Both the position numbers and the translations under genes were made by a program. A stretch of 64,000 bases of DNA from Sulfitobacter sp. S190 (GTDB taxonomy: Bacteria; Pseudomonadota; Alphaproteobacteria; Rhodobacterales; Rhodobacteraceae), in the NCBI RefSeq assembly GCF_025141935.1, contig NZ_CP081121.1, positions 62,001 through 126,000 on the forward strand, written 5' to 3'. Shown here one piece after another: positions 16,844 through 24,584 of the stretch; position 1 is the stretch's first letter; each line of letters begins with the position of its first letter. Below the pieces are notes generated by a model. It was not told the origin of the DNA, did not search any database, and was given only the letters and a program-made list of their open reading frames with translations.

Positions 16844-16886
16844 CATTTGTGTGCAAATGGTATGAAGACGCGCCGCGTTCTGTCAA
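16844..16886 (-). promoter_or_regulatory. Hydroxylase operon promoter with palindromic operator 2
   Basis: On the minus strand TTGACA (16886-16881) and TACCAT (16862-16857) form a good promoter with an 18-base spacer. The near-palindrome CATTTGCACACAAATG (16859-16844) overlaps the -10 box and matches 14 of 16 bases of the operator at 8056-8071. Binding there would block transcription of the operon that encodes the MarR protein itself. Confidence 0.65.
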
Positions 16887-16921
16887 TAATTTTGGGGAAC
16901 GCAACGGCCTTTCTGCGCGCA

Positions 16922-17980
16922 TCAAAGGCGATCCCCCAGATAGGCCAGAATGATCCCGGCCAGCTCCGCATGAATCTCCTCCCGTGACCGGCCACCGGCA
17001 TCGTCACACAGCGCGTCCAGTTCGCCCTCTCTTTCGAGGATCGTGGGTCCTTTCGCTTTGCACTCGGCCAGAAAGCTGAAATGCGTGGCGTCCGGCACAA
17101 TTCTATATGATGCTGTTGCGATCAGGTTGGCCGCGTCACGGGCATCAACGCCTGCGGGGATCAGGTCTGCGTCACCCAGATTGAGTATAAGCATCGGTAT
17201 CGCAATTTCGCTCAGGCTCTGCTCCGTCAGGGTGCTGACAATACCGGGGTCGACAACAACTGCCGCAGAAATACGGGGGTCGCGCAGGTCCGCCGCGGCC
17301 GGAGAAAGATCGATGCTGTGCAGATCAATGCCGAAATGCGCGAGGAAGGCGCAATCGGACATGCCGTGACCGGTGTCGTCGCAAAACCGTTGCAGCCGTT
17401 CAGGATCGACCCGGGCACCGGCCAATGCAAGCGAGGTATATCCCCCCGCTGAAAAGCCCAGCGTCGCAATCCGGTCGGTATCCATAAAGGGGTAGGCAGC
17501 TGCGTTGTTTATAATTTCATCCAGCACAGCGGTGATATCGGCGGGCCGTTCCCAGACACGCACCGCCGCTTCGGCGGAGGCATTGCCAGTGGTTGTGCCG
17601 GGGTGATTTGGCAGAACCACGACATAGCCCGCCTCGGCAAGACGCGATGCGATCCAACCGAATTGTCCGGCGTTGCCACCGGCCCCGTGCGACATGATGA
17701 TGACCGGAAACTGCCCGTCCTTTTGCGGGGCGCCGCGTCCGGCGTCGGTTCCGTAAAATACGCCGTTGCCGCCGACGGACACCTTTTTGCCGCCCGGATG
17801 TGCCGGGTACCAGACGTGAAAGTCGACATTTTGTCCGCGTGCCGGAGCAAAGGCCTTGCCGTAAGTAATGCCCGCTTCGCCGTCAAACGGCGGGCGCATG
17901 ATTTCGTAAGTACCTAACGTGGCTGCACCAATCAGCACGGCAGCGGCGGTGGTTTTGAGGAGGGTGGCAATGGGGGGCAT
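16922..17980 (-). CDS. Exported or membrane-anchored alpha/beta hydrolase (dienelactone hydrolase-like)
   Basis: This is a 352-residue alpha/beta hydrolase with an N-terminal hydrophobic segment (about 5-25) that looks like a signal or anchor. Catalytic landmarks are MSHGAGGNAGQFGW, the nucleophile elbow GFSAGGY (serine), LNLGDADLIP (aspartate region) and PDATHFSF (histidine). It resembles predicted dienelactone hydrolases or acetylhydrolases that act on short esters or lactones. It is divergent from an AraC regulator 135 bases away, which probably controls it. No operon partner is seen. The real substrate cannot be read from the sequence. Confidence 0.8.
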   Translation of the reverse strand: MPPIATLLKTTAAAVLIGAATLGTYEIMRPPFDGEAGITYGKAFAPARGQNVDFHVWYPAHPGGKKVSVGGNGVFYGTDAGRGAPQKDGQFPVIIMSHGAGGNAGQFGWIASRLAEAGYVVVLPNHPGTTTGNASAEAAVRVWERPADITAVLDEIINNAAAYPFMDTDRIATLGFSAGGYTSLALAGARVDPERLQRFCDDTGHGMSDCAFLAHFGIDLHSIDLSPAAADLRDPRISAAVVVDPGIVSTLTEQSLSEIAIPMLILNLGDADLIPAGVDARDAANLIATASYRIVPDATHFSFLAECKAKGPTILEREGELDALCDDAGGRSREEIHAELAGIILAYLGDRL

Positions 17981-18115
17981 GGAACATTTCCTGTTTTGTT
18001 GACCGGCTTTCGTTTTGCCGTATCGCCCACGCTCCTTCGTCCTCGAACGCGATCAAGGTCGCCCTGCATCGCGATAAAGGATATGTATCCTCAACGTCAA
18101 CAGACCGATAGAAAC

Positions 18116-19120
18116 ATGATTTTTGTGCCCCTTTCCCTTTTTTCGGCGTGTATTCTGATCGGGATATTTGTCTGGTTCGCCCGGTCACAAGATCTGGAAA
18201 AAACGCCGCATCGACTGTTTCTGGTGCTTATTGGCCTTTACGCGCTGCAATCGTGTCTCATCACGTTGCGCTGGGGGTATGGCGTGGAAGCGGCGGGCCG
18301 GTTCGTGGCATTTGTCGCTCCTGTTCTGCCGGTTGTCGCCTACCTGGCTTATGTGGCGTTGAAGGGGCCGGTTCGCGGGCGCCGCCTTTGGCCTTTTGCG
18401 GTGCTTGGGCTGTGTTGGTGCGCGCTTTTGTTTGCGGAAGAATTCGCGGATGGTCTGATTTTGCTGGCATATCTGGGCTTTGGCGGGTTGCTCGTCGCCA
18501 CCGCGCTGCGCGGGGTTGATCAGGTCGCGCTGTCACCACTGGGCCAATCGCGCCAGATCGTCGCTGCGATGGCCGTGACTGGCGCGACGCTGATCGCCTC
18601 CGGGCTGACGGATATCTATATCATTTTCGATTTCATCACGACGGGCGGTGAAACCGTCGGGTTTACTGTCGGTGTCCTGCAATCGCTCTTTGTCGTGCTC
18701 ATCGGCGCCTCTGCGGCGTTCGGGCGGGTGTCAGTCGGGTCTGCTCAAGCAGAGAGTGATCCAGAAATACCGGACGCCACCGTATTGGAAGCGGACGCCG
18801 AGATTATCGCGCGCCTCGACACGCTGTTCACCCGCGAGGGACTGCACCGGAGTAAGGAACTGAGCCTGCGACGCCTGAGCCGCAAGTTGGGTCTGCCGGA
18901 CCGGCAGGTTTCGAACGCGATAAATCGCAGCGCAGGTTTGAGCGTGTCCCAGTTTGTGAACGAATACCGGGTCAAGGACGCGTGTCAGCTGCTGAAATCC
19001 ACCGACGATACGATCCTGACGGTCTCACTGGCTGCGGGTTTTGCAACGAAATCGAACTTCAATCGGGAATTTGCGCGGGTCTGCGGGGTTTCGCCCTCGC
19101 AGTGGCGCAAGCAACACTGA
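18116..19120 (+). CDS. AraC-family regulator with N-terminal membrane domain
   Basis: This is a 334-residue protein. Residues about 1-210 contain six or seven hydrophobic helices (start MIFVPLSLFSACILIGIFVW), and the C-terminal 100 residues are an AraC helix-turn-helix pair (LSLRRLSRKLGLPDRQVSNAIN and FATKSNFNREFARVCGVSPSQW). Such membrane-anchored AraC proteins sense an envelope or extracellular signal. I chose ATG 18116; ATG 18083 is also in frame, but its AAAGG sits too close to the start. It is divergent from the alpha/beta hydrolase gene and is likely to regulate it. Confidence 0.82.
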   Translation: MIFVPLSLFSACILIGIFVWFARSQDLEKTPHRLFLVLIGLYALQSCLITLRWGYGVEAAGRFVAFVAPVLPVVAYLAYVALKGPVRGRRLWPFAVLGLCWCALLFAEEFADGLILLAYLGFGGLLVATALRGVDQVALSPLGQSRQIVAAMAVTGATLIASGLTDIYIIFDFITTGGETVGFTVGVLQSLFVVLIGASAAFGRVSVGSAQAESDPEIPDATVLEADAEIIARLDTLFTREGLHRSKELSLRRLSRKLGLPDRQVSNAINRSAGLSVSQFVNEYRVKDACQLLKSTDDTILTVSLAAGFATKSNFNREFARVCGVSPSQWRKQH

Positions 19121-19154
19121 TAGAGCACGCGCCGCCGGGGTCTGTCGGGCCGAC

Positions 19155-19616
19155 CTACAGTTTTTGGACGTGATCCAAAAGGGCCGAGATCTGGTTGACC
19201 AATGCCGCTTTGCGCTCTTCATCGATCTTGGCAACGACGCTTTTGACCTGCGTCGTAGAGATATCGGGTGTCCGGGCGAGGTAGGTCACCGTGCAGCCGG
19301 TTTGCGCTTCGAGAAAGTCGAATTTCCCGATCCAGTCATCCCCCATGGCAAAGATGTCGGCCTTGTATTTGATTACGTCGTCGACCTTCTGGTCCCAGTT
19401 GTTTTCGGGAAAAACGTCATCGACATATTCACACGATTTGACGATCTCGCTCCGGTCGTCATAGCTGAAGATCGATTGTTTGCCTTTGATGTCGTTGAAT
19501 TCGTCCGTTGAGCACCCGACGATCAGCCGGTCGCCCAAGGCCCGCAGTCGTCGCAGCAGGCGCACGTGGCCCACATGGAACAAATCAAAAGTGCCATAGG
19601 TGATGACGGTTTTCAT
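19155..19616 (-). CDS. tagD: Glycerol-3-phosphate cytidylyltransferase-like nucleotidyltransferase
   Basis: This is a 153-residue cytidylyltransferase with the HxGH site in GTFDLFHVGHVRLLRR (about 7-22) and the second signature RTPDISTTQVK (normally RTxGISTT). TagD-type enzymes make CDP-glycerol from CTP and glycerol 3-phosphate for cell-surface polymers. It stands alone between an AraC regulator and a flavoprotein operon. No glycosyl or polyol-phosphate transferase genes are nearby, so its pathway is not shown here. ATG 19616 matches the family start. Confidence 0.8.
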   Translation of the reverse strand: MKTVITYGTFDLFHVGHVRLLRRLRALGDRLIVGCSTDEFNDIKGKQSIFSYDDRSEIVKSCEYVDDVFPENNWDQKVDDVIKYKADIFAMGDDWIGKFDFLEAQTGCTVTYLARTPDISTTQVKSVVAKIDEERKAALVNQISALLDHVQKL

Positions 19617-19713
19617 GGTGATTTCCCGATTGGTGAGGCGGTGCCCGATCCTGCGCAAACTGACCCGATAACGGGCAGGAATTCAACACATTCCGTGGAG
19701 CCGCAAGCCGCTG

Positions 19714-21081
19714 TTAGCAGCGCCCAGCGATATACCCCAGAACGACCGCAGCAAGCAGCCCATTTCCCGAAAGATATCCGCTGTCGCCGGCACCGGACAC
19801 ACCGCAGGCCGCGCCGCCGGCTGCGTAGAGGTTGGCGAAGGTGTCGCCGTCCGTGTGCCGGACCTTGGCCGTTTCGGGGTCGATGACCAACCCGCCCTGA
19901 GTATGGAACAGGGCGCCGGTCACCTTCACGGCCACAAGGTCCGTACGCGATGGTGCGGTATCCCATGATCTACCAAGGGCATCTGTACCACTTGCCGGAA
20001 TTTGATCGAAAGTGCGGGTGAGCGCGTCGGCCTCCAGCCCGAGCATTTTTGCAAGGGACGGAATGTCGGGGGCATGGACCAGCGCATTTTGCTTTTCGGC
20101 TTCTTTGAAGTCCGCGAATTGCCGCGCGACATCGGCGATACGCGTGTCGAAGATCGTCCATGCGACGCCTTCGGGTTGGCGCAGCACGTGGCGGGCGGCT
20201 TCGGAGTAGCCTTGGCTTTCGTTCCAGAACCGTTCGCCGTTGGTATTCACCTGAAATCCGCCCTGTGTGATGACGGCCCAAGTGATGAGAATACCGTGAG
20301 GATAGGCGACGTTCCCGTGCCCCTGATATGCGCCGAGATGCTTCAACTGCGCGCCCGCAGTCTGGCCCCAGGCGATCGCGTCACCGGTATTGCCATCGTG
20401 GCCGAACCAAAGCGCATCCGCGATATCGGGCATGTGGTCCCTGACCATCGTCCGGTTGCCGCCAAACCCGTTGCAAGCCAACACCACACGCTGCGTCCGC
20501 ACGGTTTCGGCTGCGCCATCGGGTCGCGCCAGTGTTACACCATCCACGGTTTTGCCGTCCAGATGCAGGGTTACCGCCCGCCGGTTGCACACCAGCGGCA
20601 CGCCAAGCGTATCAACACGCGCGCGCAATGCGTCGACCAACTCCGCGCCGGAGCGGGTGGGCAGACCGTGCATGCGTTTGTGTTGGTGCCCGGGGTAGTC
20701 AAAGTTATCGACGAGTGTGAAGGGCAGGCCGTGCGTATCGGCAAGCCATTCGATGACCCCGGCAGCACCATCAGCCAATACCCCAACCAATGCGGGGTCA
20801 TTTTCGTGACTGGCCTTGTCCTGAATGTCCTGCGCGAAAATCTGTGCGGTATCTTCGATCCCGATGGCCCGCTGAAAACGGGTTCCTGCTGCCGGGATAA
20901 GACCGGCACTGAGCGCGGTAGAGCCGGTGGGAACGGCATCCGCTTCGACAATCAGAACGTCCTGTCCGGCCCCGTGGGCGCTCAGCCCGGCGACGAGGCC
21001 ACAGGCGCCCGCGCCGATAATGAGTGTTTCGACCTCCAGATCATAACTGTCCAAAGGGGGGTGAATGTCAGGGCTTGCCAT
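19714..21081 (-). CDS. FAD-dependent oxidoreductase (fumarate reductase/KstD-like flavoprotein)
   Basis: This is a 455-residue flavoprotein. The N-terminal dinucleotide-binding motif is VETLIIGAGACGLVAGLSAHGAG (GxGxxG), and the C-terminal FAD segment is NLYAAGGAACGVSGAGDSGY followed by GNGLLAAVVLG. The fold includes succinate/fumarate flavoproteins, 3-ketosteroid dehydrogenases and tricarballylate dehydrogenase. It is the last gene of the operon 26841 to 19714 and overlaps the lyase gene by 14 bases. Its likely job is desaturation or reduction of an organic acid of that pathway. ATG 21081 is used; a TTG just before it is not needed. Confidence 0.8.
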   Translation of the reverse strand: MASPDIHPPLDSYDLEVETLIIGAGACGLVAGLSAHGAGQDVLIVEADAVPTGSTALSAGLIPAAGTRFQRAIGIEDTAQIFAQDIQDKASHENDPALVGVLADGAAGVIEWLADTHGLPFTLVDNFDYPGHQHKRMHGLPTRSGAELVDALRARVDTLGVPLVCNRRAVTLHLDGKTVDGVTLARPDGAAETVRTQRVVLACNGFGGNRTMVRDHMPDIADALWFGHDGNTGDAIAWGQTAGAQLKHLGAYQGHGNVAYPHGILITWAVITQGGFQVNTNGERFWNESQGYSEAARHVLRQPEGVAWTIFDTRIADVARQFADFKEAEKQNALVHAPDIPSLAKMLGLEADALTRTFDQIPASGTDALGRSWDTAPSRTDLVAVKVTGALFHTQGGLVIDPETAKVRHTDGDTFANLYAAGGAACGVSGAGDSGYLSGNGLLAAVVLGYIAGRC

Positions 21082-21928
21082 CAAAACGTTGCCCCAGTTT
21101 GAGCATCTGCGGGGTGCCGATGGTCTCGTTCAGCGCATCAAAATCGAACATCCTTTCCTTGAACGGCGTATTTGTGCCGTGGTTTCGCAGGCTGCTGTAA
21201 TAGTCTTTTGCGGTATGGGCGAGCGCCCGCACAATACCACCGGGAAAGACAGCGATATCGAAACCCATCGCCTGCAAGTCATCTGCCGACGACATGGGCG
21301 TGGCGCCCCCTTCGACCATATTGGCGAGCAGAGGTATCTGCGCGCCGAAGGTCTGTGGAATGCGCATCAATTCATCGCGGTCACGCGGTGCTTCGATGAA
21401 CAGAACGTCCGCGCCGGCGTCGATGTACCGGGCGGCGCGGTCCACGGCGGCATCGAACCCTTCAACGGCAACGGCGTCGGTGCGCGCAATGATCAGGGTG
21501 TCATGGGCGCGTGCATCGACCATCGCGGCGATTTTGCCGCACATCTCATTGGCCGGGATGAGCGATTTGTCCGACAGATGACCACATTTCTTGGGGTATG
21601 TTTGATCTTCGACCTGAAGGGCGGCAGCACCGGCACGCTCGTAAACCCGCATTGTGCGCTGCGCGTTCAAGGCGTTCCCGAAGCCGGTGTCCGCGTCCAT
21701 GATGACGGGCAGCGGAGAGCGATCCGCAATAAGCGCCATGGTCTCTGCCATTTCGGACGCCGTTGTCAGCCCAATGTCCGGACGACCCAACCGGGTGTAG
21801 GCGACCGCGGCGCCGGAGAGATAGAGCGCCTCGAAACCCGCATCGGTGGCCAGCGCGGCGGTCAGCCCGTCATAGACGCCCGGCGCCAAAAGGATATCGG
21901 TCTGGGTAAGGCGTGTGCGCAAGTTCAT
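21068..21928 (-). CDS. Isocitrate lyase/PEP mutase family lyase
   Basis: This is a 286-residue beta-barrel lyase. It has the metal-binding DADTGFGNALN segment and the KKCGH loop carrying the catalytic cysteine, as in 2-methylisocitrate lyase and 2,3-dimethylmalate lyase. That cysteine separates it from PEP mutases and from oxaloacetate decarboxylases that lack it. It should cleave a 2-hydroxy-dicarboxylate (malate-type) into pyruvate or glyoxylate plus a smaller acid. It overlaps the isochorismatase-fold gene by 4 bases and the flavoprotein gene by 14. The aconitase-type pair at 27795-29797 could provide its substrate. Confidence 0.83.
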   Translation of the reverse strand: MNLRTRLTQTDILLAPGVYDGLTAALATDAGFEALYLSGAAVAYTRLGRPDIGLTTASEMAETMALIADRSPLPVIMDADTGFGNALNAQRTMRVYERAGAAALQVEDQTYPKKCGHLSDKSLIPANEMCGKIAAMVDARAHDTLIIARTDAVAVEGFDAAVDRAARYIDAGADVLFIEAPRDRDELMRIPQTFGAQIPLLANMVEGGATPMSSADDLQAMGFDIAVFPGGIVRALAHTAKDYYSSLRNHGTNTPFKERMFDFDALNETIGTPQMLKLGQRFDGKP

Positions 21929-22527
21929 GTGGCGTTTTCCAGCATCTGGGCCGCCTGCGTGCAGGTGGCAATTTTTGTGACGGTCCCCAGCGATGTAAGT
22001 GTCGCGTCATGCACCGCGCTGTCGAACGCGGCACAGCCGTCCGACAGCAAGACAGTGTGGATATTGCGCAGATGCGCGTCACGTACGGTGCTGGCAACGC
22101 CGCCGTTGGTGACGATGCCGCCGATGATGAGCGTATCGATCCCGACCGCACGCATGACGTAATCCAGCCGCGTCTGATAGAATGCGGAGTACGCGACCTT
22201 CTCGATTGTAAAATCTGCAGGCGCCAGTGTTTCAGTCAACGCATGTCCAAAGCTGCTAGGTGCGAAGTCACCTTTCTTCAGGAACGGTCGCAGCTTCTTG
22301 AGGTGATCCGCGATCAACGGCTCACCGTCACGACCGGCTATAAGGGTGAACTGGGCTGAGATATAGAAACCGCCTGCGTTGATCAGAGCGTCCTTCAACG
22401 GCAAAATCCGGTCTGGCAGGGCCGTGATTGCCGCAGAACCCTGATCCGCGCGGCCGTACGCGCCGTCAGGATGCAAAAAATCGTTCTGCAAGTCGATTGT
22501 CAGCAAAGCCGTTCGCTGCGGTATCAT
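21925..22527 (-). CDS. Isochorismatase-fold hydrolase lacking the nucleophilic cysteine
   Basis: This is a 200-residue cysteine-hydrolase-fold protein. The aspartate (LLTIDLQNDF, Asp12) and lysine (FTIEKVAYSAF) of the usual triad are present. The cysteine position reads TNGGVASTVRDA where amidases have TNxCV, so the nucleophile is glycine. Enzymes of this fold that act on isochorismate also do without the cysteine, so it may hydrolyse a vinyl ether or similar bond, or may have lost amidase activity. ATGA overlaps on both sides place it firmly in the operon between hyuA and the lyase. Confidence 0.82.
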   Translation of the reverse strand: MIPQRTALLTIDLQNDFLHPDGAYGRADQGSAAITALPDRILPLKDALINAGGFYISAQFTLIAGRDGEPLIADHLKKLRPFLKKGDFAPSSFGHALTETLAPADFTIEKVAYSAFYQTRLDYVMRAVGIDTLIIGGIVTNGGVASTVRDAHLRNIHTVLLSDGCAAFDSAVHDATLTSLGTVTKIATCTQAAQMLENAT

Positions 22528-24584
22528 GTCTGCGCCCTTTCGATGATCGTATTGCCGTATTCATCCACGCGCCCGGTAAGGCCGGGTTCGATCAGAACTG
22601 TCGTATCGGGTTGTTCGAGTATCGCGGGGCCGGGAATTTTTGCGCCGACGGGCAGCTCAAGCCTTTTGTAGAGACGGGTATCGTGCCACTCTCCGGCGAA
22701 ATAGACCGGTCGCATGCCATTGAACGCCGCCTCGACAGAGCCGCCTTCGGGCGTCAGCGTTTCGAGATCGAAACGTGGTCTTTTGCCGGTCACCGCGCTG
22801 CGTAGATTCATCACGCGCCGTGTGCCGTTCTCCAGCAGTCTTCCGTAAGTCGCGAGATAAGCCGCATCAAATGCGGCCTTTATGTCATCGACCGTGGGGG
22901 CCGCGACCTTGCCGTCCGTCACCGTTACCTCGAGCGGAACGCTGACCGTATGGGTCTGACCCAGATAGGCCATGTCCAGCGTGAAGCCGATGTCGCGACT
23001 TTCAAAACGGGTCTGCGCCGCGTCAAGCATCGCCATGCCGTCGTCGACGTGCGACTGCATATGCGTCCCGAGCATTGATGTATCCATACCATCGACCATT
23101 GCGTTCACGGTTTGCACAAAATCCTGCCGCATATCCGCAATGACGCAGCCCATCGCCGACGTCACGCCGGGATAGCGCGGCACAATCGCGCGGGCGAGAC
23201 CCACATCATCGAGCATGGCGCCCGCATGCAGCGCGCCGCCTCCGCCGAAGGGCATGAACGCAAACCGCTTAGGGTCGAACCCCCGCTCGATGGAGACAAG
23301 TCGCAAGGCCCCGGCCATGCGGCTGTTCGCGACGCGCAAGATTGCTTCGGCCGCGTGCAGTGGGTCCAGATTGAGCGGCGCGCCCACATGCTCCGCGATC
23401 GCTTGACGGGCCGCTTCGACGTCCAGCTTTTCAAGTTTCCCGCCGATGGGATTGTCCGGGTCGATCCGGCCCAGAACGACATTCGCATCCGTCACTGTTG
23501 GACGGGTATTGCCCATACCGTACGCCACCGGCCCCGGCGTGGAACCCGCACTTTCGGGACCGATATTGAGCAGCCCGCCTTTGTCCACCCATGCAATCGA
23601 ACCTCCGCCGGCACCGATCGTCGTGATCTCGATCATCGGGGTCCGCACGACCATACCAAAATCGATCGATGTTTGCGGGCTGAGCATGCTGTCGCCGCCG
23701 GCAATGAGCGAGACGTCGAATGACGTGCCGCCCATGTCCCCGGTGATGACATCGGGGAACCCGGCCGCCTGCGCAATATATCCTGCCGCGATGACACCTG
23801 CGGCGGGGCCGGACAATGCGGTCCGGATCGGCAACCGTGCTGCGGTGGCCACATCCATGACACCACCATTGGACTGTACGATCATGAACTCGCCCGCAAA
23901 GCCGCCTGATTTCAGCGCTTGCTCAAGCCTGCTGAGATAGCCGGACACTTCCGGTTGCAGGTAGGCATTCAATGCCGTGGTGCTGAAGCGTTCGAACTCA
24001 CGGATTTCGGGCAGGATTTCGGAGGAACACGACACATGCGCGTTCGGCCACATGCCGCGCACCGTTTCGACCGCGCGTCTTTCGTTCTCGGGGTTGGCGT
24101 AAGCGTTGGCGAAGAGGACGGCTACGGCTTCGCAGCCCTCATCGCGCAACTGTTGCGCTTGTGCACGGACGGCGTCGAGGTCGACAGGTTGCCGGATCGT
24201 GCCGTCCGCCAGCGTGCGCTCTGGCACCTCCAACCTCAGGGATCGCGCAACAACCGGATCAAAATTACCGCGAAGGCCCCACGTGCGGGGGCGATCGCGA
24301 CGGCGCATTTCGAGCACATCGCGCAGTCCCATCGTCGTGATGACCCCGATCCGCGCCCCCTTGCGTTCCAGCAGCGCATTCGTGCCAGCAGTCGTGCCGT
24401 GCACCACCACCGACACATTCGACAGGTCGTCCACGCTCGCGCCGATGCCTTCGAGAAATCCGGCGGATTGGTCCGGGCGGCTGGTTGGGACCTTGGCCAC
24501 ACGTGCGGTACCGGTTTCTTCGTCCAGAACAAAAATGTCGGTGAACGTGCCGCCGACGTCCACCCCGATCATGTTGCCTTTCAT
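22524..24584 (-). CDS. hyuA: Hydantoinase/oxoprolinase subunit A (HyuA)
   Basis: This is a 686-residue ATP-binding subunit of the hydantoinase/5-oxoprolinase family. The phosphate-binding motif GVDVGGTFTDIFV lies at the N-terminus, and GDMGGTSFDVSLIAGG marks the second part of the actin-like fold. With HyuB it uses ATP to open a cyclic amide or to activate a carbonyl; relatives include N-methylhydantoinase, 5-oxoprolinase, and acetone or acetophenone carboxylases. The start at 24584 follows GGAGG by 8 bases. It overlaps hyuB by 4 bases. The substrate is unknown. Confidence 0.88.
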   Translation of the reverse strand: MKGNMIGVDVGGTFTDIFVLDEETGTARVAKVPTSRPDQSAGFLEGIGASVDDLSNVSVVVHGTTAGTNALLERKGARIGVITTMGLRDVLEMRRRDRPRTWGLRGNFDPVVARSLRLEVPERTLADGTIRQPVDLDAVRAQAQQLRDEGCEAVAVLFANAYANPENERRAVETVRGMWPNAHVSCSSEILPEIREFERFSTTALNAYLQPEVSGYLSRLEQALKSGGFAGEFMIVQSNGGVMDVATAARLPIRTALSGPAAGVIAAGYIAQAAGFPDVITGDMGGTSFDVSLIAGGDSMLSPQTSIDFGMVVRTPMIEITTIGAGGGSIAWVDKGGLLNIGPESAGSTPGPVAYGMGNTRPTVTDANVVLGRIDPDNPIGGKLEKLDVEAARQAIAEHVGAPLNLDPLHAAEAILRVANSRMAGALRLVSIERGFDPKRFAFMPFGGGGALHAGAMLDDVGLARAIVPRYPGVTSAMGCVIADMRQDFVQTVNAMVDGMDTSMLGTHMQSHVDDGMAMLDAAQTRFESRDIGFTLDMAYLGQTHTVSVPLEVTVTDGKVAAPTVDDIKAAFDAAYLATYGRLLENGTRRVMNLRSAVTGKRPRFDLETLTPEGGSVEAAFNGMRPVYFAGEWHDTRLYKRLELPVGAKIPGPAILEQPDTTVLIEPGLTGRVDEYGNTIIERAQT

